From Argentina anserina (taxonomy: Eukaryota; Streptophyta; Magnoliopsida; Rosales; Rosaceae), in NCBI RefSeq assembly GCF_933775445.1, contig NC_065873.1:15624001-15688000 (forward strand): 64,000 bases of DNA, written 5' to 3'. Of this stretch, positions 45,282 to 56,321 are shown one piece after another; the stretch's first letter is position 1, and each line of letters opens with the position of its first letter. The notes below the pieces were generated by a model, which saw only the letters and a list, made by a program, of their open reading frames with translations, was not told where the DNA came from and searched no databases. The position numbers were made by a program, and so were the translations under genes.

Positions 45282-46377
45282 GTATTAAAACCAACAAAGC
45301 TAGAAATATTTAAAGTCATACCAATTTTATTACGACCAGCTATGGATGCGGTAGGTGTTGCTCGTCCTACTGTATGATGATCGTGTCTAACTACACCATA
45401 GATATATGGTTCTTGTACTAATTGAAGAGCTTCTTTCACCTTGGGACGATAATTAGGCCTCTTAGGCCTAAGGTGTGGATACAACTTCCAACAGGTCGCA
45501 CGAGTTTGGTTAGTATCATGACAATAAGAGTAAGGAGGGCGGGGCTGATTCCCGAAGCCTGGCGGTGGTCCTTGCTGATGAACTGGAGCTGAAGTTGCCT
45601 GCCGAAGGGGTGCTGCCAGAGATCTACTTCCATCTCTAGCATAAACAGTAAGGCTGGAAACTTCAACTTGTGCCTGATGAAGACTCTCCTGTTGAGACTC
45701 ATCCTTATGGATATATGTGAAAGCTGTGATTAGGCTAGAAGGTTCAGTTTTTTTGAGCAATTCTCTTTTCGCACTGTTATGCTTTGCATCAAGACCTTTT
45801 AGGAAATGGTGAACTCGCTCAAGCTCCTTCTCTTGTTGGTACCAAACAATATCCTCCTGATTTTTTATCATGCAAGGACATTTCACATCAATCTCAGCCC
45901 AAATATTTTTCATTTTGGTGAAATATTGCACCACCGGTTGCCCATCTTGTTGCATCGCTAAAGTTGTGCACATTAACTCATGAACTTGTATGAAATAAGA
46001 GTCATTAGTATATAAGTCTTCCAATGTCTTCCATATTACTTGCGCAGTGTCACATACTTCCACCAGATCAACTATTTCTTCATTCATAGCTTTCGATAAG
46101 ACTGACATTACAAGACTATCATCATCGTCCCACTTAGTGTAAGCAACAATATCATCTGCACTAGGAGCCTTAGTTACTCCGCTGACATGCCCCATCTTGT
46201 GCATTCCTCGAAGATGAGTTGCCATAATTCTCTTCTATTTACGGAAATTGGTCCCATTGAGTTTGACTCCCTCGAATGAACTATTTTCAGAATTCTTGAC
46301 AGATACTTCAAGCTTCTAAATATCAGAGACCTGAGAACTTTTTTCTTTTCCAGAACCCATTGTAAAACAATCAACAA
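45282..46377 (-). pseudogene. Copia gag, element 3
   Basis: The long open part, 46225-45282, contains the gag core (AYTKWDDDDSLVMSVL, IWKTLEDLYTN, YFTKMKNIWAEID). The region 46377-46226 starts MGSGKEKSSQVSDI and aligns as the true N-terminus but holds two stops. A CHDTNQTRATCWKL segment takes the position of the zinc-knuckle. Confidence 0.85.
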
Positions 46378-46378
46378 A

Positions 46379-47013
46379 TCAGTAGTTATGTAGCGGAAAC
46401 AAAAAACTGAAATGAACCTGCTGCTGGTGCACTTGCACTATCGGTGAATGTGCACTGATGCTGGTGCACTTGCAATGTCGGTGAACGTGCACTACTGTAG
46501 GTGCACTTGCACTAGCGTTGGACGTGTGTTGACGAACCGGGTCGGGCCAGGAATCGCCGGAGAGAGACGCGACCGGTCGAAGAGGGACGCCGCGATGGGG
46601 AGGACGACACGACGGCGAGCTGGAAACTTCGTCGGCGAGCTGGAAACAAACGTGAGGGACGCCGGCGGACAGAAGCTGTCGGGGTCGGCCCAGGAATTGC
46701 CAAAGAGAGACATGACCGGTCGAAGAGGGATGCTGCGACGGGGAGGACGATGTCGACGCGACCGGTAGAAGCGTGACGGGGAAGACAACGCGACGGCGAG
46801 CTGGAAACTTCGTCGGCGAGCTGGAAACGCCGGCAGACTGGAGAAGAAGACGTTGTCTCGGCTCCGAAAGGGAAGTCGGCCGAGAAAACTTCAATGCTAA
46901 GGCGGTTGTGCTGAGGGCATTCCTGAGTTGAGAGGATGGCTTTCCTTCAGCAGGTTACAAAAGCAAGAAAAACCTAGAAAAGTAGGGGATGAAAAACTAG
47001 GCTACTGATACCA
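46379..47013 (-). other. Leader of copia element 3 with internal repeats, and primer-binding site
   Basis: The G+C-rich leader contains a duplication of about 190-bp period (GACGGCGAGCTGGAAACTTC at 46610 and 46791, followed by GTCGGCGAGCTGGAAAC) and three copies of GTGCACTTGCA-type units at 46464-46512. Minus TTGGTATCAGTAGCC (about 47000-47014) is the tRNA-Met-type primer site. Confidence 0.7.
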
Positions 47014-47160
47014 AGTTAAACAGACTTAACATTTGTATTGAATGCTTATCTCTATACACAAAATGTCTTATATATAATTAAGAGTTCAATTAAGCACGAA
47101 TCACTCCTTAATTCACGGAGTAAATTACGCCCGTGATTTACTCTGTCACTCACGCTAACA
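47014..47160 (-). repeat. 5' LTR of copia element 3
   Basis: 147 bp, partner of 42146-42292. Confidence 0.85.
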
Positions 47161-47706
47161 AACAATACAACTCATTACGTGTACTTTCTGTTCAAACCAT
47201 TTGGTGCAACGAATTACATGTAAATTTTTGCAAGCTGTGCGCGTTTGCTATAGTACTACACACATACCTTCCAACGCCATGGATTGAACTCGCAGGGATC
47301 ATTATATGTGTCGGAATTCAGCTGAAGGGCAGAGGTGACAACTATTATAGTCACCCAGCTGGAATTGTAAATCCTGCAGAGGATTTCAGATTTTAATACG
47401 TAGATATATGTTATTATAAAAATTCACTTCATGCATGAGAAAGCAAAGAACTAGATTGATTAAGCAATTCGGCGTACCTTTTAATGGGATATCTGCCAGT
47501 GCTCTACGCAATAAGCCAGGGGCAGTATTTCCCGCCCTAATAATTTCATTGATAACCTATACATTTTGTAATGAGACATACTAAAGAGACGAAATCTTTT
47601 GCAGGACATAAGATAGCATGTACATCGATCTGTTGTCATTTGAGCTTGCAGGACTAACCTGAAAAGTAAACGTCATCGATTTATACTCGTTCCATGCAAT
47701 GATCTA

Positions 47707-48536
47707 AATAGCGGTTATCAACATTGTATCGGTTTTGTAAAATAAGGATATAACGAGGATATATTAAGATATATCAGATTTATCGTTTTTACTAATTTTT
47801 AATTAAATTTAATATATTTACAAACATATACTGCAAAATATACCAATAAACTTGAGAATTTAAAAATTATACTTCAAAATATACCAAATAAACTTCATAA
47901 AAATATTTGATTGTTTTGACAATTAAAATACATAAATAGTATTAATTAATAAAAATAGAGGTGATCATTCATCATAAACTCTCTCGTCATCGAATGTTAT
48001 CGATGAATTTTTTTTAATTATTTTTTTAAAACGACGTGGTTTAAAAAAAACGTCGGGTCAAACTTAATTTGACCTGATATATCGTCATTTGACTTGATTT
48101 TTCCGATTAACCGATATAATAGACCGATAAACAACTTATCGTATTGTTTTCTTAATATCGGAGATATATCCTGAGATATTTAGAACATTGATTCCATGTT
48201 GGGGAGGGGGGGACTCTAGATGTTTTCTATTGATCAGAATTGCCTCATGCACAGCCTATATCATAAAAGAGATTATAAATATATATGATTACTGTCAACG
48301 TACAGTATAGCAATCGCGAGCTCTAATTAATTAACTTGATGGTTCAACTTTGTCTACTTACAGTCAGCTATCCTCAAGAAACAAATTATCCTGTAGTATC
48401 GGTTAACTTCAACGGCAAGTTCGATCGGTTTTATGTCAATGTTACACGTAAGGCTGGAGATGACAGTTTTATTGTCCGAGTTTAGATTTCCCTGTCGTTG
48501 CCACTTCTCCAAAAGTCCAATCTAGTTGGGGTGACT
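47707..48536. other. AT-rich DNA replacing the P450 5' exons
   Basis: P450 homology stops near 47.7 kb. The next 480 bp are bounded by ACATTG at 47722 and 48187 and contain (C/T)GATAT-rich ends, possibly a small insertion. No gene seen. Confidence 0.4.
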
Positions 48537-49536
48537 ACAATTCTGTACATTATTATTTTTTCTTTAATGAAACAAATTCATTTGGCATAAGCCAATGTGA
48601 GCTCAAAGCTCATAAAGACCACAAAATTCAAGCAAAAGATGACTAGCCACCCTAGGCTGCACTACACTAGACAGAATAAATCGAAATCTAAAAAGTTTAA
48701 CAAACTAAAATACTTCTAAAATAAGCGGACATAACTAGCAATCAAAAACAAATAAGCAGAATAGACTCCACGAACCCTCCTAACTAGAGCCGTGGATGCT
48801 AAAGTTATGTTAGCCCTAGTGAAATATATGTTAACCCGAACCTACTAGCTATTGTGACAAACCCAATATGCTGGCCCATTGTCCAAGCCCAAAATACTCC
48901 ACCCAGACCCGCCGTAAGGTCCAGCCGAGATCCTCCGCCGACCCAAATCGGAGCTGTGCAATTTCCGGCGGACGAACTTGCTCTTCCACCATAGTGATTA
49001 ACAAATTGAAATCAAGGGGTCGTCGCTTGGAGATGGTACGGCCACACCTGCCTTTGTCGCCGCATGAACAAAGATCGGTGGAGTCCGACCTACAGTTGCA
49101 AGAGTTTAGCGCCTCGATCCAAGCTCTCAGATGGTGAATTCAGATCGCCAATGGAGCCTCTATCGCCGCTCAGCCAAGGGAGGAGTCCTGTTGCCTTAAT
49201 CGATCCAACAAGGACAGAAACAAAAATCAAATTCCCCACCGTCGTACAGAACTCGGAGCCGCGGACGTGCCCTGCCTGAGGAAGAGCGTTGTCGCCTTCG
49301 TTCACCGCAGGCTTCACCCTGCCTGAGCAAGAGTGTTGCCGCCTCCACGAAAACCCTAAAAGGGCTTCGAGTCACAGTACCGAGAAAGACGGAGCTATTG
49401 AGGATAATCCAACCTTGGTTGTTAAAAAAAAAAATGGTCTATTGTAGATTAACTTATTGTTTTTAAAGTGTCTTCCAGTTCTTCTATGTTCATAAAAGCT
49501 CTGAAGAAAGTGTACGAAAAACAATTCTGTACATTA
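48537..49536 (-). mobile_element. Non-LTR retroposon (LINE-derived), 16-bp TSD
   Basis: ACAATTCTGTACATTA occurs at 48537-48552 and 49521-49536. Between them lies a minus-oriented element of about 968 bp whose 3' end is an A-rich tail (minus CATTAAAGAAAAAATAA) preceded by GGCTTATGCCAAATGAATTT. The 5' part is G+C-rich and leader-like; there is no endonuclease or reverse transcriptase. Most simply an internally deleted LINE or LINE-mobilised copy. Confidence 0.7.
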
Positions 49537-50070
49537 GTGATTGGGAAAGAACCTTAAATACATATATTGATATATAGATTCATTCAAAAGAATGTAAAAT
49601 TGCGTACAATAGCATGTAAAAATGATGCAATAGATAATCCAGAAAAATGGAACAATATCTCTTACTCTCGTCTGTTAACACTAGCCAAAATCTTGAAAAT
49701 TGTTTAATTATTGCAAACTAATTCCTAATGATGTACTAACTGTAAGAGACAATAAAGACAATCCAATCTCAGACAAGATACTCCAATCCAAATAGAACAA
49801 TCTAAAACCCAGGCCACATGAAAACTAAGAAATAAGATTAGAAATGGGTTACATTTGTCTTGTCGGGAAGGAAGAAAATCAAAGGTTGAATCTTTATTAC
49901 TGCATGACTATAAGTATCCTTTCCAATTATTCCCAAAAAGGGGAAAAATAATAACGTTGCATTTTGACAGATGTAGGATAATACACTACACGAAATCATG
50001 TGTGACACTGGGTAAACAATTGCATGAAGTATATAGCCAAAATAAACTCGATAGACAAGTTAGCAATCAA
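49537..50070. other. 3' flank of IDH gene, no gene seen
   Basis: AT-rich sequence including the 3' UTR of the minus-strand IDH gene. No other feature supported. Confidence 0.5.
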
Positions 50071-52651
50071 TCAGTCCAGATTCGAAATAACAGCGTCAAC
50101 CACCTCTTGGGTTGTGCTCACTCCTCCAAGATCTTTTGTACGGTACTTGCCTTCTGAAATTACACGTTTCACCGCTGTTTCAAGTCGATCAGCAAATGAG
50201 GGAAACTGAAGATGCCTCAACATCATGGCTGATGACAGGAGCAATGCAACTGGATTGGCTGTCTTTTGCTCCCATAACTTTTCATTTCCTACATTACCTG
50301 CTGAAGCACCTTGCTCAAAAACAGCATGATCAGCACCCACATTTCCTGCAATTTACCAAACACCTAATCAGACACAACTAAAAGATACCGACCAGACAAA
50401 CGAACTAGATTTTGAGCAATGACCTCATGCAATTGATCACAAATCAAAATGGCACTTATATACGTTACAGGGAATGAAAAAGTACATAAAACTTGACTTT
50501 GTTAATAATGTTTTGTACCTCCAGGCATGACGCCAGTGCCTCCAGCAATACCAGCTGCTGTATTTGCTACTAGATTTCCGTAAAGATTAGGAGTGACCTA
50601 CAAGACATCAAAGAATCTTCGTCAAGAGATGGGGACATATAATACCAAAGTATTAAACAACCATTGAATTCACTGAACAGCAGAAACGTACATATCTATT
50701 TTGATCAAGTACCCTGTCTATATTAATTGTACTCCTTTAAGTTGGATGAGAGTGAGAGGACTTTTGGTACACAAAAAAAACATATTTTGGAGCATGCTCA
50801 TAACTCGTAAACTGAGTAAAAAATGTCGTGGTAGCAAAACACATTGAACAGAGGAAAGCCAGAGCTTAGTGTCAGAGAACCAACCAAACATGACACTATC
50901 TTAACACTACACGACCTAGAAGGGGCACTAATCCGGTTATATGTTTCTAACCTCACGTCCCCAAGTCAAAGCACAAAGACAATCTCAAACAATACCAAAC
51001 AGCTTCATCCTGAAAACCTGAACTAAATGGAGTATGAGTTGACATAAAGAAAAGCTGAAGACAACTTCAGAACCAGACGCACAGGCTTTTGATCCCAGTT
51101 AAAACAACAGAAAGTGAAATAGAATTGCATATTAGAAAACAAGGTAAGTGACGACCGTTTTAGTAAAGTCATGTTTGGTTTTTGTTCCTGTACATGAAGT
51201 TCTGTACATATGGACCTTTTCACTTGATTGCGTCCCAATCGACCTTAGTTGCCCTTTCCTATTTTAAATATACTTTTATCTCAAAGAAGGGACTTCTCAT
51301 TACAACATGGTGAACATACTATAAAAATTTCATCCAATGCTTGGCCACTGGCATCAGACTGTTAAAGTACACTCTCAAGTATTAACAAGTCATCACTAGT
51401 TGACAACAGAAACACTTGAAAGAACTGCTCAGAAGCTAAAACTGTGGCTGAGCGATAGAAATTCTAGGTCTATTATGCACTACCACCCTGAAAAGCCTCA
51501 ACTACAAGTAACTTCCTACTCAGCGTAAAGAATCTTCCCCAACCACCAGTCTGCCTAAGCCTATGCAAGATCTTCAGCAGCTAGAGCTCAGATGCTTCAA
51601 GTACACTTGGTATGGAGAATAACATGTTTTGACAGTTTAAATGATAAATACGTTTCATGCCAAAGCATTTCAACAACCATGACAAGAAATGCAATCGCTA
51701 ATATTCATATATGAACTGAGCTCGCATACCATAACATCAAACTGCTCAGGCTTTGAAACAAGCTGCATACAGCAATTATCCACAATAATCTCATTATACT
51801 TGATACTTGGATACTTTGTCGCAACTTCACGGCAAGACTCCAAGAACAAACCATCCGCAAGCTTCATGATGTTGGCTTTGTGCACGGCAGTCACCTTCTT
51901 CCTGTTATTCAAGTATGCATACTCAAACGCATACTTTGCTATCCGTTCCGAGCAGAACTTTGTGATCACCTAGCAAAACCACTCAATCAGAGCCATAAAT
52001 AAATAAATAAATAAAAACAAACACATTCTTCCACAACAAAAATCACCATCCACATCTACAATTTAACCTTCACATAGTAAACAATCGACGGTTAAAAAAG
52101 AGACAAAAGCAGAGGACCTTTACCTTGAGGCTCTCTACGACGCCGGGAACGACCTCGTGCTCGAGGCCGGCGTACTCGCCCTCGGTGTTCTCTCTGATCA
52201 CAACAATGTCCACGTTCTCGTGGCGCGTGGGGAGTCCAGGGAGATTGAAACAATTGACCAGCGACGCGTAAAGATCAAGCTCTTTCCTCAGCTGCATATT
52301 AAGCGAGCTCACGCCGCCGCCGACCGGAGTCTTCATACCGCCCTTAATACAGACCTTGTTCTTCCGGATCGAGTCCATGACCTCCGGCGGGACGCGGTTC
52401 ATGTCGCCGTGGACGTCGTAGCGCTCGAAGAACACCGGCGCGTGCATCGCCTCCATGACCTGCTCGACGGCGTTGGTGACGAGAGGGCCGATCCCGTCGC
52501 CGGGGATGAGAGTGACGCAGCGGGGGGTGCCGTCGCCGGGTCGGGGCATGTAGGTGACGGATCGGGTGTTCGGGTCGGGTTTGGGGTGGAAGGAGGAGAG
52601 AGTGGGGCGGTGGGAGAGCTGCTTGAGGATGGGGAGAGTTCGACGGGCCAT
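50071..52651 (-). CDS. IDH1: NAD-dependent isocitrate dehydrogenase, regulatory subunit, mitochondrial
   Basis: Four exons: 52651-52124, 51969-51730, 50597-50519 and 50345-50071 (stop TGA), 373 residues, all phases consistent. Regulatory (IDH1/2-type) subunit of the mitochondrial NAD-IDH that converts isocitrate to 2-oxoglutarate in the TCA cycle. The N-terminus [20 protein letters not shown] is basic and Ser/Thr-rich without acids, a typical presequence. Family blocks: [28 protein letters not shown] (the regulatory-type variant), [31 protein letters not shown], and [20 protein letters not shown]. Length equals the family norm. Start is the only ATG before the presequence. No lesion seen. Confidence 0.95.
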
Positions 52652-53832
52652 CGGAGCTAGGGTTTGGAGGTTTCCGAGTCCGACGGGGAGGTGTCCTTTG
52701 GGTTTTAGTGAAGGGTCGTCGACTTTTGCAGAGAAGAAGAGTTGAACTTTGATAGGTGTAAGCTGGGGAGGGAATCATAAAAGTGAGCGAAGTTGGAGGA
52801 CTTGTTTGCAAATATTCTGGAGCCTAATTTCTCTCCTTCTGCCCTTCTGGACACCCTGGTTCACACCTGCTCGAACATCCAGGGTTAGTAAATACTAAAT
52901 AGTAATATTTTACTTCATCGACTTAAATAGATTAGTCATTGACCACTTGCCTTTGGACATGCCGCAAATCGTGAGTCGTGAGAACTGATAAAAAAAATTG
53001 TCGCCGATGTAATCTATCGATATTGTACCGTAGACAAAATAATGGTCAGAAAAATGATTCTGATCGTGATTCTCACAATGGCTAACTGTAGAGTCGAAGA
53101 TCACAAAAATAATCATCTCACAAGCATTGGCTAGACTAGTTATTATGATGCCTTCATTTGAAGTAAAAATGAAAAGGTCATGTTGAATGGCTTAAATGAC
53201 TAGATACCGAGTACTTGATTGTGTTCATCCAGCAAGACCCAGAAACTCATTTACAGAGTAAAACCAAGCACAAAAATTTGTCTATGCTGATATCAATGAT
53301 CATGATGACCTACAAGGAGCAAGATCGACTTCTGCAAATAGTTCAAGATTGTGAAACATTCCTAAACTTCTTGTTATCTGGTAAAACCAAGTTGAGACTT
53401 TGGAATCCAATATAATGCATATCTTGATAAGAATCCCAAAGTTCAGCTTTGGGGTACATCAATAAGGTAAAACTTGTAATATCTTTCCGACCATAGGAAA
53501 TCTTCCACGGATGTTATCAGATTAACAAAAACTTCTACATGCTAAAGCAGTTACGAAAGATCCGGCTCCTGTATAACAAAATATGAACTTAAATAGACTC
53601 TTCATGGTGATCAGAGATAATATGATGTCAATCAAAGTCGCATATGAAGCCACCATGCTGGCACCACAAAATACAAAAAGGAAAATTTGATAAAAAGAAC
53701 CACAAAACGTAACAGTCCCTGCTAACTATTTCAAACTATGCAGAAAATTATACATTTTCACCCACCACGATTTCTTCACTTCTCATAATGGCTTTATTTC
53801 ATGCGTTGTGTGCGCGAATTGCAGGACAAATG
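52652..53832. other. IDH promoter region and SLY1 3' flank
   Basis: About 1.2 kb between the IDH start and the SLY1 stop, both on the minus strand. The first 100 bp upstream of the IDH ATG look like a 5' UTR (AGGGTTTTAGTG context near 52690). No other gene seen. Confidence 0.5.
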
Positions 53833-56013
53833 TTACTGAGTTGGAGCAGCAACAGGGGCACCACCCAATCCCATTTTTTGACCCAAAATAGCAAGCTGAT
53901 CCACAAACTCCTCTCCTGTGAGTATTTCTGTTGTTCCATAGATAACATGCCTTGTAGTAGGCTGTTGACGCTGTACAAGCTCTTGCAGGCTCCCATACTC
54001 CACATAATTGCCACCCCCAACCATGAACACTATAGCCTCTTTAAAAGATCCTTTAAATTGGTTGCTTCCCAAACTTGACTTCGGAACACGAGGATCAAAC
54101 ATTTTGTAAGATTCTACTTCTGGATTTGGCTTTCCCTCCATCAAAGCCTCCACTGTCCTAGTTAATGCCAGCTGCCTATCACTAGATAACAAGTTTTTCA
54201 CACCTGCTGTCACGGCACTTATTGACTGCCCATAGAGCTTCTCTGCCCAATCAACTATGTTGTTTCTGCTAGCAGAATTTGCTGATGCCAATGAGACATT
54301 CAGCGACTTGATCTTCTTCACATACTGAAAAGCACGGGTATCAACCTCACATTCCCTGAGGGCTGCTTCCACTAATTCAACTTCTCCCTGGTTAATGCTT
54401 TCTGATGAAATGAGATACATGATAGCGAACCGGAGTTTATCCATCTTAGTTCCTTTCCCTTTAAGTGCGCCCAAAAGTTCTTTTTGATCAATGCCCCCTC
54501 TGGCCATCATGTCATACTCCTTGTTGGCAAAAGCATCAAGCGACCTCTCCTTAATCTCACCCAACAACACTGTTGCAATATTTGTGTGCTTATCAATTAC
54601 CTGCTTCCTTGCAGTCAACTCAGGTAAGGAGTTAACTGCACTCATCAAATGTTTTGTGTTTCCAATCACATCTGTCCCATCAAACTCAGTCCCGTCACTT
54701 CCGCCGGTCCTTCTATTTACCTCATCAACATCCTTCTTATACTTGCTCAATTGGCTTTCAATCTCACCTGCTACTTCAGGAAATGCTAGAGACCAATTTG
54801 CTGCCCAAAATGGGTCTGAGCTATCCAATTCATATGACTTCATCCCGCCTTTTTCCCCTTGCACATTCAACCTATTAAGCCTCAACCCAAGAACATCATG
54901 CACCAATGGTTGATACCTAAAATCATGCTGTATCCCCACAGACAACTCGAAGTTACGATCAAATAGACACAATATTGGGCGCTGGAAGGAGGTTGTCCTC
55001 CCTTCTGTTAACAAATTGTTCTTTACACCCAAGTGGTCACGCAGCTTCTGATCCAATGCCGACGCTACCATCTCAGCAGGTCCACCACGTGGACAACTGA
55101 TGATTGGCACAACACCAAGAGTGGCCAAAACACAGAACAACCCACCAACAATCTTCTCAATAATCTCCTCAATCTCACGGTCCCCTGCCGATGGATCATT
55201 CAACTGAACATAACTAGACTTCTGTGCCAAAGAAAACAAATTATCCTCCAGTGTCACAAAATCCAGATACTGATCATGCACCTTGGAAATCCGATGTATC
55301 GAATCTGAATTCACAGCCCCAGAAGCCAGTTCCGTCAGAAGTGCACGGGGAATCGAGGACGAGAAATTGAGATGGAAGCTATCATATAGCAGCTTGGACG
55401 TGTCGGCAACGATTCGCTGCACATTGGCAAGGGTGGGTTGGACAAAGTAGATCGCAGGCACATCAGCGACAGAGTCTCGGTCCTTATCAATAAGGTGATA
55501 AAGAGTCACACCGTGCTTTCGAAGATCCTTAACATGGATCAGTGGGGAGAGAATGTTCTGGCAATGCCTATCATAGATCAACATCCTATAAACGTCGTCG
55601 TTTACCATACCCGTCGCAGTCACAGGTTGGTTCAGATTCAGCATACGAGCAATACATTCTGAATCAATAAAGTACATATCAAAATCAAAATCTCACACCA
55701 AAATCACAAAATTAAGCGAATATATACAATTTAATTGCGCAATTAACCAATCAAATCCTCCATTAAACTACAGAAGCTTCAAGTTCAGAGACTGAAATTG
55801 CAGATCACATTCAATCTAAGCGCGTAGAATTTCATAAGCTCGAAAGTTAATTCCACTACAAATTTCTTAGGGTTTTCTGAGATTTATAAATTGAGATTCT
55901 GATTTATTCCAGTAATTTAATTTACTACAATTCGGTGAAGAAATGGATCTAGAGAAACTAGAACGAGCAAGAGAGCAAGTACCTGTTTGCCGTTGCCGGA
56001 GATTGAAAGCCAT
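53833..56013 (-). CDS. SLY1: SLY1, Sec1/Munc18-family protein for ER-Golgi traffic
   Basis: Two exons: 56013-55983 (ATG, ten codons, MAFNLRQRQT plus one base) and 55658-53833 (stop TAA), 618 residues. Joining at 55983/55658 gives QTECIARMLNLNQP, as in plant SLY1. SM proteins of this type bind syntaxin-5-class SNAREs to drive vesicle fusion between ER and Golgi. Sec1 domain fills the protein: VWRMLIYDR-like start (VYRMLIYDRHCQNILSPLI), FNFELSVGIQHDFRY-like block (FDRNFELSVGIQHDFRYQPL), IDKHTNIATVLLGEIKERSL, and C-terminal EAIVFMVGGGNYVEYGSLQEL. The intron (324 bp) holds a telo-box-like AAACCCTAA near 55870. An internal ATG in the intron-exon read-through (MYFIDS) is not the start. Confidence 0.95.
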
Positions 56014-56321
56014 CGCCGTGAAATCTACCTCCTTCTTCCTCAAACAGCCACAGACTCGGGTCTACGATTTTCAAAGAGCTCTCCCAATTTTCTTTGTTTT
56101 TTGGGGTCGAAAAAGAGCTCTGCAAATTTTGCCGGTCGAGTTTGGTATATATAATTATAGACTTCACTCCTCTGCGGCAGGGTCTATATTAAAGTTCGTC
56201 ACGCAACCAAGGAAAACAGGAGACGTTTAAAATTTTTAATTGGTTGACTCGCTAGGACAGTCTCCGTAGTTTAAAGGAGCACGAAGCGGAGTTGGGAGTT
56301 TGGGGGCGTTGGCCTTTGGGA
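56014..56321. promoter_or_regulatory. Bidirectional promoter between SLY1 and the phosphoglycerate-mutase-like gene
   Basis: 308 bp separate two outward-facing start codons and must contain both 5' UTRs and both promoters. TATATATAATTATAG at 56146-56160 is the best TATA-like sequence. No other gene is present. Confidence 0.7.

Larger units (their letters stand above)
42146..47160 (-). mobile_element. Ty1/copia LTR retrotransposon 3, nearly full length, decayed
   Basis: 5015 bp, minus-oriented. Flanks read AACAG (42141-42145) and AACAA (47161-47165), a near-perfect TSD. Both LTRs are 147 bp. PBS complement CTACTGATACCA borders the right LTR, and the polypurine tract (minus CAACTTGAGGGGGAG) borders the left. 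Gag, protease, integrase, RT and RNase H are all present in order, with several nonsense and frameshift mutations. Confidence 0.9.
41701..47700 (-). pseudogene. CYP87-like cytochrome P450, 3' half, split by copia element 3
   Basis: Minus-strand exons: about 47700-47659 (WNEYKSMTFTFQ), 47556-47478 (VINEIIRAGNTAPGLLRRAL), 47373-47268 (FTIPAGW...NDPCEFNPWRWK, the PERF region), 42016-41890 (KKFMPFGGE, then RRQCAGAEYSRLF, heme-binding), and 41794-41701 (GGRIARKPMLEILDG...EKNK, TAA at 41701-41703). All carry AG/GT borders. The wording fits the CYP87 family of triterpenoid/steroid-type P450s, by recall. Five-prime exons (helices A-I) are missing left of 47.7 kb, and the heme loop has Glu where FxxGxRxCxG needs Gly. 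A 5015-bp copia element occupies the intron between the PERF and heme exons. Confidence 0.85.

Noticed and set aside
46448..46894. Overlapping open frames of 106 and 171 codons on opposite strands
   Set aside because: Non-coding leader of copia element 3 with G+C-rich repeats.
52157..52660. 167-codon plus-strand frame
   Set aside because: Antisense of the first IDH exon, kept open by high G+C.
54491..54913. 140-codon plus-strand frame
   Set aside because: Antisense shadow of SLY1.
55943..56230. 95-codon plus-strand frame across the SLY1 start
   Set aside because: It overlaps SLY1 exon 1 and the shared promoter; no homology or splice signals.
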